Origin: Roridomyces roridus
Lineage: Eukaryota > Basidiomycota > Agaricomycetes > Agaricales > Mycenaceae
DNA: 64,000 nt
Direction of reading: 5' to 3'
Assembly: GCA_029378245.1 (NCBI GenBank)
Contig: JARKIF010000001.1
Location: forward strand, 2,852,001 to 2,916,000
The position numbers and the translations under genes are program-made. Numbering within the stretch: position 1 is the first letter of the stretch; every line of letters starts with the position of its first letter. The notes beneath the pieces were generated by a model. That model did not search any database, was not told the DNA's origin, and saw only the letters and a program-made list of their open reading frames with translations. This document shows positions 54,583-64,000 of the stretch, piece after piece.

Positions 54583-57059
54583 ATGCCTTGGTCCACCACG
54601 GCACTCACACTCACTTCCCTCTTTCTGGCAAGCAGCCTTTGTCGTGCGGAAATCCTACAAGATGCCGCCGGACTCATGGCGACAGAGTTTGATTTCATTG
54701 TAGTCGGAGGTGAGTCTCTTCGAAGTCCTAGGCGTTTGATAACCGACTCTTTGAGCAAGGCGGGGCTGCAGGGGCCGTTGTCGCAAACCGCCTCTCAGAA
54801 AACTCCAACATCACTGTGCTTATTCTCGAAGCGGGCGGATCGTAAGTCTTTCAAGATTTCCAAACTAAATTCTCACCCGGACAGAAACGCCGGTGTTTTG
54901 AATACGATTGTGCCCTTCTTCGCCTTGCAAACCCCTGGCCCTGCTCAGAATTGGAATTACACGACGACACCGCAGGCTGGGTTGAACGGACGTTCAGTGG
55001 GATATCCTCGTGGTTTTGTTCTAGGGGGGAGCACCTCCGTTAGTGAGTGCTGCCATTCCCGAGGTTGATCATGTACCGATATCGATTTGACAGACGGATT
55101 GCTATACACACGCGGTTCGCGGGAGGATTTCGACAGATTCGCACAGGTGACGGGGGACGCAGGGTGGTCTTGGGATCAGTTGATTCCGTACATGCGAAAG
55201 AACGAGCGGTTCACTCTCCCGTCCGACAACCACAACATCACTGGGGAATTTGATCCAGCTGTGCATGGCTTTGACGGCGTCAACAGCGTCACGCTGCCTG
55301 GGTTCCCGTCCCCGCCCGACGCGCACGTCATTCAGGCGACGACCGAGCTGGAGGAGTTCAAGTTCAACTTGGATATGAACTCGGGTTCTCAGTTGGGTAT
55401 CGGATGGGTGCAAGCGACGATCGATAACGGTTCGAGAAGCAGCGCGGGAGTCTATACCAAAATGGTAGCGTTAGGCGTGTCCGACGCCTATTGCACGTGA
55501 CAAGGCCTATCCATCAATGCTCGGCAATCATCCCCTGGCTGCCTGAAATTTCACAAGTCCCTCCCCCCATTTTTTTACACCATCCCTTGGGTCCTAACTT
55601 TAACCAACCTAACCTTTAACCACCCAACCTATCCTAACCCAACCCAACCTAACCCGTTTCTAACCGCCACTCACTGCTGAATCCGAGTCTTGGCATTTGA
55701 TGCCGAGCATTGATGGATAGGCGTCGCAACGATCACGGCAATCTGGCCTGATCAATAGGCGCCATCAACGCCTAACGCTACCATTTTGGTCGTGCCTCGC
55801 AGCGCGGCGACTTCCTATTTGAACTCCGAAGTTACGAGCCGTCCCAATTTGCACGTTTTGTTGAATGCGCGGGTTACTCGTGTGCTCCAGGACGCCCAAG
55901 GTGAATTCCGAAGCGTTGAATTCGTTCAAGGTTGGTGTTCAATTTCTTTGGGCTCTGTCGCTGACCCAGACGTAGGCGAAACATCCATGAACTTGACGGC
56001 AACGAAGGAAGTTATTCTTTCGGCTGGGAGTATTGGGACGCCGAGCGTTCTCCTTCACTCGGGGATCGGGGACGCCTCGGCATTGTCGAAGCTGGGGATC
56101 ACACCACTGCATGATCTACCTTCTGTAGGACAGAACTTCAGGTTGGAATCACGCTTTATCAATTCAACTGGTCTGACCTCCCGATAGCGACCACGTCAGT
56201 GTGAGCCTTAGCTGGCTAGTCAACTCCACGGGGACGTGGGAAGATGCCGAGCGGAATGCGACTTTGGCCGCGGAGCAGTTCGCTCAGTGGAATTCGACGC
56301 GGATGGGCCCACTAACGGATGCGTTGACGAATCAAATCGGGTGGCTTCGCGTCCCGGATGATTCGCCCATCTTTACGGACAGCGTAGATCCTGCTGCGGG
56401 ACCCAACACGGCGCATTTCGAGCTCTTGGTGTCGAACGGATTCTTGGGTCCGGCCCCGGCAACTGGAAATTATGTGTCCATCACGGCGGCGATGGTGTGC
56501 CCCTCGTCCCGCGGCTCTGTGACTTTGAACAGTTCGGATCCGTTAGCGCCCCCACTCATCGACGCCAACAGCTTCGATGCTGAGCTAGATCTGCTCATTC
56601 TTCGGGAAGCCGTTCGAAGCGTGTTTCGTTTTGCCGCCGCCCCAGCGTGGAGCGACTATATCATCTCTCCAGTGACTCTGAACGCTACGGTCTCTGATGC
56701 CGACCTGGAGGAGTTTATACGCGACAATGGTTCGATGGGACTCCATGGAGTGGGAACAGCTAGTAGCTCTCCGAAAGGTGCGGCTTATGGGGTGGTGAGT
56801 CTCAGTCGACTTGATTTGTCTGAGATTCCCAGGGCTGACGATGATGCTGTTGTAGGTTGATCCCGATTTGCGAGTCAAGAATCTGACTGGGTTGCGAGTC
56901 ATCGATGCTTCTGTAATGGTCCTGAAATATTTGCATTTCTCTGGGCCAATGTACTGATATGTTCAACAGCCATTTGTCCCTGCAGCGCATACGCAAGCGT
57001 CTGCTTATTTTATTGGGGAGAGAGGCGCGGATTTAGTCAAGGAGGCGTGGAATTTGTGA
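54583..57059 (+). pseudogene. Secreted GMC oxidoreductase (aryl-alcohol oxidase type) split by a transposon
   Basis: ATG 54583 opens with a signal peptide ('TALTLTSLFLASSLCRAEI'). The FAD-binding motif is split by an intron: 'FDFIVVGG' then 'GAAGAVVANRLSENSNITVLILEAGG'. GMC signature 'GFVLGGSTSV' follows, then 'LYTRGSREDFDRFAQVTGDAGWSWDQL' and 'GFDGVNSVTLPGFP'. After 'GSRSSA' a 351 bp element interrupts the gene (55448-55798); it resumes with 'ATSYLNSEVTSRPNLHVL' and continues 'KEVILSAGSIGTPSVLLHSGIG' (second GMC signature). The C-terminal catalytic region has 'MGLHGVGTASSS' with the first His and 'PFVPAAHTQASAYFIGER' with the second, ending at 57059. Apart from the insertion the gene looks intact with several short introns. 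The family makes hydrogen peroxide from alcohols outside the cell and supports lignin decay. Confidence 0.8.
55448..55798. mobile_element. 351 bp MITE with 9 bp target duplication inside the GMC gene
   Basis: The nonamer GCAGCGCGG stands on both sides (55439-55447 and 55799-55807), and removing the element plus one copy restores the reading frame. Starting 10-11 bp from each end, ACCAAAATGGTAGCGTTAGG and its extension are perfect inverted repeats (55457 onward and up to 55790). A second inner pair, CCTATCCATCAATGCTCGGC, forms another inverted repeat. The core between them has about ten copies of AACCYAACC-type units that look telomere-like. No coding capacity. A 9 bp duplication is typical of Mutator-like elements. 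Confidence 0.78.
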
Positions 57060-57233
57060 ATCGAAGTAACTATACGTACCGCGACTGCATGATAAGAGAG
57101 TTGCATCCTGGACAGGCAGAACCGTGATTTCACAATTCAACATGCCGGGTCACAGTGTGATCCGAGTCTATGCGGTTGACCTCGGATCCGGTCGACTAAT
57201 CTCTGACTCATCTCTACTATCTTCACCACCACC

Positions 57234-58463
57234 ATGTCCTCCAGAGCTGACACAGAGGCCACTTTACTTCTTCCGCCGGTCGAGCAACGCCGTGAGGATT
57301 TCGATAAACTTCCGATGGGCCAAATCGTCCTTCTTTGCTATGCACGCCTCGTCGACCCCATCGCCTTCTTCTCCATCTTCCCTTTCATAAACAAAATGAT
57401 TCATGAAGAGGCCGGCATTCCCGAGACTGACGTTGGGTTCTACGCCGGGTTGATCGTACGTCTGTGCTACTCTACCTGACTAGAACTCACCAATACTATT
57501 AAGGAATCCCTCTTCTCACTCACTCAAATACTCGTCATGATCGGATACGGCCGCGCCGCCGACCGCCTCGGGCGCGAACCCATCCTGGTCTTCTCGCTGT
57601 GCGGCATTTCCTTAGCCTCAGGCCTGTTCGGATTGAGCAAAAGTGTTTTGCAGATCGTCAAATCCCCCGGAGTGGCTGCCGTCCTGTCCCTTATAGGCTA
57701 CACCTCCGTCATCACGTACGGGTACACCGCAGGTGCGTGTAACCACACTTGCTTTACCAACTTTGATCTGAATGACACAGTGGTATCTCTGTTCAGATTT
57801 ACCTCCGGTGCGTCTCTGCCTCCTCTCACACCGCACCGATTCTGATTTGCCTAAAGTGGATCTCGGCGGCCTCGGGTTCACTCCTCTGCAGATAGCTCTC
57901 CTCATCGGGCTCTCCGGCATCGCACAAGCCATTTGGCTCATCCCGTTCCCCTATCTCCACCTCCGCTACGGCACCGCGGGCGTCCTGCGTGGCTGCACGT
58001 ACATATGGCCTATAGTTATGGCTCTCAACCCCCTGGCGAACCTCCTTCTCAAACACGGATGGATGACGGCGTTCTGGATTGTCGTTCCGGCGTCGCAGCT
58101 GGTCGGCGGCTCGGTTAGTTTATTGTTCAGTGCGTCCTCTCTTCTTGCTTACTCGAAATCTCGTCGTATCTGATATCCGACGCTTTGAAAGCTGCGATTC
58201 AACTCGCTCTGAATGACATCGCCCCATCGCCGAATAGCCTCGGAACCCTCAACGCTATTTTTCTCACACTCAACAGCGCCCTTCGTGCCGTCGTCCCGGG
58301 TATCTTCTCCAGCATCTTCGCCCTCGGCGCCCGGACACAGCTGTTTGGCGGGCAGAGTACCTGGGCACTCCTGGTGGCGCTCACGATAGGGCTATGGATT
58401 GCCGTCCGCTGGTATTTGCCTGAACAGGTGGAGAGGAAGACGAGAACGCCGGAGAATCAGTAA
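57234..58463 (+). CDS. MFS transporter 1, lacking a central segment
   Basis: ATG 57234. The N-terminus 'LPMGQIVLLCYARLVDPIAFFSIFPFINKMIHE' is the first membrane helix of the same MFS type as transporters 2 and 3. The motif 'GYGRAADRLGREPI' is the loop 2-3 signature (GxxxDRxGR). After 'GLSKSVLQ' the next exon is 'IVKSPGVAAVLSLIGYTSVITY', which in transporter 2 lies about 140 residues further on. Helices 4-6 and the central loop are therefore missing. The C-terminal half is complete: 'GLGFTPLQIALLIGLSGIAQAIWLIPFPYLHLRYG', 'GTLNAIFLTLNSALRAVVPG' and the last helix, ending at 58463. With about eight helices it is unlikely to transport. Plasma membrane; substrate unknown. Confidence 0.65.
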
Positions 58464-58704
58464 AACTACCAAAAGTTTTGGAAGTGCTAGCATTCGGATA
58501 TTTGAAACAATGGTCGGTCAACGTCGGTGGAGGGCACCTGATTTGAACCGGGATTCTCTCCAGGGTGGGCGAAGTCGATAATGAGCGATGGTTGATTTAG
58601 AAAGTCAACCGTGGGAATCTTATGGCGAACCTGGAAAACTTCCCTATTGAGAAAGAGCGATAACGAACTCGTCTCATTACACACTACTACGAAAGTAACA
58701 CAAT

Positions 58705-60196
58705 TTACGCCCGCACACCCTGCCCCGCCGCCGGAACATCCACGAATAAAGCCGCATTCCCATAGACATGACCAAGACTGGGCTCATTCCCATACGCCAC
58801 GTAGCTCGAGCGCACTTGATTGAGCTCAGTCAGTCTAGTGACCCAATGCACATCGATGAATCCTTGTGCAGTCAGATCTCTCTCCTCCCAATCTTCCTCC
58901 GGATCATAATCGTCCGACTCCCGAATCTTTTTGTGCACCTGCTCCACCCGCTCCTTATCCCTATTCAATCTCGCCCCCATTTTGATAATCTCATTCTCCT
59001 GTTCCCTACCAAAGCCCTCGTAGTCGTAGACATGCTCGATGTTGAGCACATCATCAGTAAGGACGTCGTACCCCTGCTCATACCGTCTGTCGGTCCCGTA
59101 AAGCACCTTGAGGTGCGTCGTGAGCCCAACACGCTCAGAGGTGGCGAGGATGCGCGCGTCGCTGCCCTTGAGCATGGGAACGATGCGAGGAAGGCGACTG
59201 GGGAGTGGTTCGTAGCATCTCTTCTCCTTGGAGTACTCGCCTGCACTGTCTGGTACAGCGGGGAGCGGGTATTGGTGGGCGAGACTGTATGCGAGGAGAC
59301 CGCCTTTTGGGAGAAAGGTTGGATCGGCGAGGAGGGCACGCAGGGTGCGTTCAAAGGCTTGTTCGGGCTCGAGCACACGGCGCTGAATACCGGCCGTGGT
59401 TGCGTGCCGGTCAGAGAGGTAGAGGTTGTAGGTGAGAGTGACGCGGTAGCCAGTGCGCACCGTCTCAACCGCGTGAGTTACGTCGCTGTAGAATGCGACG
59501 TACGCAAGAGCTGGAGTCTGCGGGGCTGCTGCGATCTCGGCGGCAGAGTCGCAGACCCATTTCTTGCCGTCATGCTCGAGCGAGAGAGCGCCGCCTTCGT
59601 GAGCGGTTGGAAAGACAAGGACGAGCGAGCCGATCATGTCCTCGCCGCGTGGGGTGTCTTTGTGTGCCTTGAAGAACGAACCGGGGCCTGTAAGGAATTG
59701 AATTCTCTGCCAGTAAGATGACGAGAAAGGACTGCAAACCATAGACATTGAGTTTGTACATCTCCGCTCGCAGGACTAGTACTTTGGAGTTGTCCTCGTC
59801 GACGTGCTGTCCGTGCAAGAGCTCAGGAGTGATCGTGTTGAGAAGCGCAGTGACGTCGAATCGTAGGGAGAATCTGTTGGCATCCATCTTCGCCGCCTTG
59901 CGATAGCTTTCATCCAAGACGTCTTTGCCGCCGACCCCGAAGGTAGCTTTCTGGCAGGCGACGGTGAGGGCAGCGAGGTCTGCCTCCGTCGCCCGTCCCA
60001 AATCAACTCGGCTGGTAAGAAGTTCACAACGTTCCCAGCTGCAGGAACCACATACGTACTGAGCATGGTCCTCTCCTGGAACCTCGTAGAAAAGGATGAG
60101 ATCCTCTTCCTTGACGGCGTGTGTACCGCTCGTGTAGGGAACTTGAGTTGTAAGGGTTTCCCGCAGCGCCTTGAGTTGATCGTCGATGCTGGTCAT
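58705..60196 (-). CDS. 2OG-Fe(II) oxygenase copy 6 (complete, intact)
   Basis: The only copy with no visible defect. Exons 60196-60060, 60011-59740 and 59687-58705 total 1392 nt, giving 463 residues; the start 'MTSIDDQL' is chosen because copies 2 and 4 begin the same way, although an in-frame ATG lies at 60220. The N-terminal 130 residues are helical with 'CQKATFGVGGKDVLDESYRKAAKMD'. The catalytic domain begins 'GPGSFFKAHKDTPRGEDMIG' with His and Asp of the HxD motif, then 'YSDVTHAVETV' with the second His and 'GYRVTLTYNLYL' with the 2-oxoglutarate Arg. The C-terminal part ends 'AGQGVRA'. No signal peptide, so probably cytosolic or nuclear. The family hydroxylates proline or related targets; the substrate is unknown. 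Two CATAAACCTCC elements lie upstream. Confidence 0.82.
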
Positions 60197-61267
60197 TGTC
60201 GAAGAAGGAGGAAGGAGCACTGGAAAGGAGGTTTATGTTACGATTCCTAACTGGTCATGAAAGAGAGAAAGGAGGTTTATGTAAGTGATCGGCACAAAGT
60301 AGCATCGCATTTGATCGCGGATCATGACACCGACTTTCTTCTTTATTGACCACCACCTTCTCCAAAACCTTCTCGAGTTCCACGCCTCCTCCCCCCTGCT
60401 TCTGATACCTCCAAGTCTCCGCCAATCTTCGCACTAACTCCAGGGACTCATCTGACCGCTAATAGTCTGGCAGTGGCGCGTTCTAGTGGCATCTCCAAAG
60501 TCGACCGAATTGCTTTCACAGTTTCAAAGCTCGCCCGTGGCCCTGGTACTTTCTTGTTTCCTTCTCGGTTCAGAACAACCTCGGGGTAGCTACTTCGTTT
60601 CTTCATGGTGATCTCCATGCTGGCAGCGAAAGGCTTCCATAATAGCTGTGAGAGTACAGCCAAGGTTCCAGGGGCGACTGGCCAAAGCCCCGCTGTTTCT
60701 CACGTTTTATAGCACACCCGCCCCACAGGGGCTTCTAGCAGGTGAGATAAGACTTGTCACCTGTGTAGCGCGATACCATTAACCAATGAACGGGTACAGT
60801 AGCACACGCCTGCCAAGAAGCGCAAGTTCATCGACACCACGACCGTCGGTTATCGCGCTGCTCACTGTGCCACATGATCCTCGCGTCCATCTACTTGTCG
60901 TAGATCGAACTCTGTTATCGAGCTCAAGTTGACCCGAGCGGCTTTTGAACGGTATGTATGTATTGTATTGTTCCTCTACTAGGCTCCATCTCAACCGTCA
61001 GGCGAACTGACGGATCTCTGCAAAATTTTCCCGATTCACTGCCGAACTTCTCTATACTGCTAACGTATACAATAGTACCTGTTTCATCCAGTTGTACCAC
61101 GCGGGACCGAGTCGGAGCTCCTGAGACTAGCTAATCTTGGTGGCAAAGATATCAACGGGGTTTCCGAGGTCGCTCTGGAATCACATAAAAGGTCCACCCG
61201 CTTTCACTCACTCACTCGCTGTTGCTTTCATCTTCCGTGCGCCCACGACTCACTCCGTCCTTCCTCG
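60197..61267. other. 1.07 kb between 2OG copy 6 and MFS transporter 2
   Basis: Contains the promoter of 2OG copy 6 with two copies of 'CATAAACCTCCTTT' (minus strand). The rest has no recognisable gene; a 71-codon minus frame at 60448-60663 has no known features. Confidence 0.45.
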
Positions 61268-63209
61268 ATGGCAGTCGAAGACACACCACTGCTTTCCCAC
61301 AGGCCCCGCACGCCGCTTCCCAAACTTCAATTCTCTTTAATCTTGTTGGCCCAAGTCTCCGAGCCTCTGACGAGCATGTCCATATTTCCGTGTACGTCAA
61401 TCAAGTGAGGAGAATCTACTCTGCTGGACGAAGATTTAAACAGATGTCAACCAGGTGTGTATTCATTCGCTGTTTTATCACTGATTTCGCTCATGCGCCG
61501 CGTGTGTAGCTAGTCAGCGAACTCGATATCACTGGAGGAGACGAGAAGAAAGTTGGCTACTACGCGTGAGTGGCTGCAATTTCTCAAACTTCCCTTTTAT
61601 TGAATTGTTATCTTTATAGCGGTTTGGTGTGTGGTTATTCTCTGCCTCAACCGATGCACTGGAATAAATCATTCTGATATCAAGATCGTTGGGACAAACC
61701 TCTTATTAGCACCGTCGGTTTTACTCATACCTGTTCGAAGGAATCTCTCTTCTTTTTGACGGAGACCATGACGGTTTTACAATGGAGCAGAGCGTCAGAT
61801 TATGTCGGCCGAAAACCCATCCTCCTGATAGGTCTGTTCGGAACGGCTCTCTCGATCCTTTCCTTTGGGTTGTCGCGCACGTTCTGGATGCTGGTTCTCA
61901 GGTAATACACGTCCTATTGACTTTCATTCTTACTGATAAGCTTAGCCGGTGTCTCTGTGGGCTGTTGTGCGGCAATATGGGTTCATTTCATTGATCTCCG
62001 ACGTTGGCTCCTGCTGATTCATCGGGCCCAGGTGTGATGAAAAGCACCATGGCGGATCTAACCGATAGAACGAATCGAGCCCAAGGCTTCGCTCTGGTTC
62101 CTAGTACGTGCTCTTCTCTGTCTCGCAGACTATAATTGACCCATTGGATACCAGTCACCTGGGCTCTCGGGGTATTGATTCTTCTACATCTCCGAGACGT
62201 GCCAGTGAATCTTTGACACAGGGTTCCTTAGGCCCATTAATTGGCGGAAGCACCACACGACCCGCCGACCGTTTTCCTGGGGTGTTTACCAGCCCGTTTT
62301 GGAAGCAATTTCCCTACTTCCTTCCCTGCCTCATAACGGGGTCGTTTGTTTTATTGGTTTTCGGCATATTGTTGGTGTTCTTCAAAGAGGAAAGCTGCTC
62401 CGTTGAAAATATTACCGATGCTGATCGAAAAGTTGTAGACAAATCCCAACTCAACAAAACTCGAAGTCGGTGTTTCCAAGGTGCCTGCACGCCGCCCGCT
62501 TCCGCTGCGCAAAATCCTGCGCTACCCCGCCGTCGTACTATCCGTCTCCAATTATGTTATGATCGCGTTCCTCAACACGAGCTACATGGCACTCTTCCCA
62601 TTATTTGCAACCATGCCTGTGGAAATTGGCGGCCTTGGCCTGTCCCCTCCAACAATCGGCTTTTTGTTTTCGATATACGGCGTCATCACCGGTTGCGTTC
62701 AAGTATTCCTCTTTGCACCACTTGTCAATCGGTTCGGTGAAAAGCGCGTGTTCTTGGGGGGCATAGCGAGCTGTCTGCCGATATACAGCCTGTTCCCGAT
62801 TATGAGCGGGATTGCCAGACAGTACGGGTTTCCTCCCGGGTTGTGGGCATTGGTTGGCTGCAGTCTCGTCTGTTGCGCGCTGATGGATATCGGCTTTAGT
62901 ATGTATCTCCCTTGAAACGATTCCAGCTACTAGTCGCTGACCAGTGGCATTAAAGGCGCTATCTTTTTGTATATTACCGCATCTGTGCCAAGATCCAGCC
63001 GTGGCACGGCTAACGGCCTCTCGCAGACCTCCGTTTCGCTTGCGCGCGCCATCGCCCCCGCCCTGGCCACCTCGCTGTTCTCCTTCTCCGTGGAATACGA
63101 TGTGCTGGGCGGCTACTTTGTGTACCTGGTTTTCATCGGCATCTCTGCGCTGGCGTTGGTGCTGGCAGCCCGACTTCCGAAAGAGGTCTGGGATGACAGC
63201 GATGACTGA
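61268..63209 (+). pseudogene. MFS transporter 2, frameshifted in exon 1
   Basis: ATG 61268 ('MAVEDTPLLSHRPRTPLPKLQFSLILLAQVSEPLTSMSIFP') aligns with transporter 3. Two extra bases at about 61390 ('CCGTGTAC' against 'CCGTAC') break the frame before the first intron. Later parts are well kept: 'LVSELDITGGD', 'TVLQWSRASDYVGRKPILLIG' (loop 2-3 motif), 'GVMKSTMADLTDRTNRAQGFAL', 'GPLIGGSTTRPADRF', 'FPYFLPCLITGSFVLLVFGIL', 'VEIGGLGLSPPTIGFLFSIYG', and the C-terminus 'SRGTANGLSQTSVSLARAIAPALATSLFSF', ending at 63209. The complete gene would have 12 helices. Some intervening exons are hard to join in frame. Either a young pseudogene or two base errors. Confidence 0.65.
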
Positions 63210-63502
63210 TGGGCGAACGCGAGATTAAAAGTTACACATAGCGTTGGCCATCGGGCAAGAAAAATTCATCAGTGCCGTTCTGGTTATCTCGCGTACTGTC
63301 TTCTACATTGCTTCTACGTCGCGCGTAACGGCGGTGAACGTGGTCTCGAAGTCCGCCTGAGTAAAAATGAACTGAGAACCGTCGCAGTCGGCCCGGCAAT
63401 CCAGCAATGCGGCGATCGGATCGTACTTGGCTTTTTAAGTCTTGCGTCGACCAGGACCCCCGCTGTGGGTCCACCGAACTCCCCTTAACCTCTGACTCCA
63501 CA

Positions 63503-64000
63503 ATGCCCCGCGATGTCAACGAACGAACGGCCCTCATTACTCGCCAGCCTCCCCACGACATACATGAACCTCGAACTCCGCTCCCCGTCCTTCAGCTTTC
63601 CATCGTTCTCCTCATGCAGCTCTCGGAGCCCATAGCCTCCCAATCTATCTTTCCGTACATCAATCAAGTGAGCAGAATCTACTCTGCTGGGACGAAGATT
63701 TGAACAGACCTAGCTGGTCAGTGAGCTCGACATCACTGGAGGCGATAAGAAAAAAGTCGGGTATTACGCGTGCGTACAAACTCTTGCGCCCATTCTTTCA
63801 TTGAACACGAGATTAGGGGATTGGTATGTCCTTGTTCACAGCTACGCTACCAACTTCTGAGTGTATCCAACACAGATCGTTGAGTTGATAACATTTTGCG
63901 CAAAAGTGGCTCATCGTGCCATAGGAATCACTCTTCTTCCTCACTCAGGCGATGACTGTTCTTCAATGGAGCAGGACCTCGGATCGTATTGGCAGAAAAC
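63503..64000 (+). CDS. MFS transporter 3 (N-terminal part, cut by window edge)
   Basis: ATG 63503 ('MPRDVNERTALITRQPPHD'). Exon 1 ends at 63667 after 'LQLSIVLLMQLSEPIASQSIFPYINQ' (first helix); exon 2 begins at 63714 with 'LVSELDITGGDKKKVGYYA', and a later exon near the edge holds 'MTVLQWSRTSDRIGRK' with the DRxGRK motif of loop 2-3. No defect is seen. It is the third of a tandem row of the same subfamily, and its exon 1 shows what transporter 2 should read. Confidence 0.7.

Noticed and set aside
58530..58625. tRNA-like 3' half on the minus strand with 'GGTTCAAATC' and a hairpin 'GGTTGA...TCAACC'
   Set aside because: The T-stem has mismatches and no 5' acceptor strand complementary to the 3' end is present, so a full cloverleaf cannot be built.

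Overview
The window reads as nuclear DNA of a mushroom-forming basidiomycete (Agaricomycete). Genes are split by many short GT-AG introns of about 45-60 bp. The protein families fit (expanded P4H-like 2OG-Fe(II) oxygenases, type B carboxylesterases, GMC oxidoreductase). A small ORF at 2738-2917 has the layout of a basidiomycete mating-pheromone precursor, with an MDSF start and a CVIA CaaX end. No rRNA, convincing tRNA or CRISPR was seen.

Layout. (1) 0-26 kb, accessory left arm: 2OG oxygenase copies 1-4, the pheromone-like gene, a small membrane-protein gene, and two same-direction copies of a module made of type B carboxylesterases, a disordered acidic protein called here 'gene X', and a membrane protein with NGPI-type repeats called here 'NGPI protein'. 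Module A lies at about 8.2-16.6 kb and module B at about 18.0-26.15 kb. (2) 26.5-43.7 kb, a compact block of single-copy genes: DENND6-like DENN protein, PlsC acyltransferase, CPSF6-like RRM protein, FAD monooxygenase, a small conserved protein, EXPERA membrane protein, transketolase family enzyme, aldo-keto reductase, SPT2 and glutaredoxin. (3) 44-64 kb, accessory right arm: module C, which is the inverted counterpart of module A (small membrane protein, esterase fragment, esterase, gene X, NGPI protein), then 2OG copy 5, a GMC oxidoreductase, MFS transporters 1-3 and 2OG copy 6.

The two arms share large inverted repeats around the single-copy block, so the central interval could flip by homologous recombination. 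The accessory arms show active birth and death of genes. Of six 2OG copies only copy 6 is visibly complete and intact; copy 1 is cut by the window edge and the other four carry frameshifts, a lost iron ligand or a transposon insertion. Esterases A, B, C and the diverged one at 22-24 kb look intact, while two partner esterases survive only as 3' fragments. At least six small DNA transposons with terminal inverted repeats were found, several with clear target-site duplications. One splits the GMC gene, one splits 2OG copy 4, one lies in an intron, and one is nested inside another.

No shared pathway can be proved from the sequence. The esterases, GMC enzyme, aldo-keto reductase, monooxygenase and transporters could be secretory or catabolic enzymes, but nothing ties them into one biosynthetic cluster.
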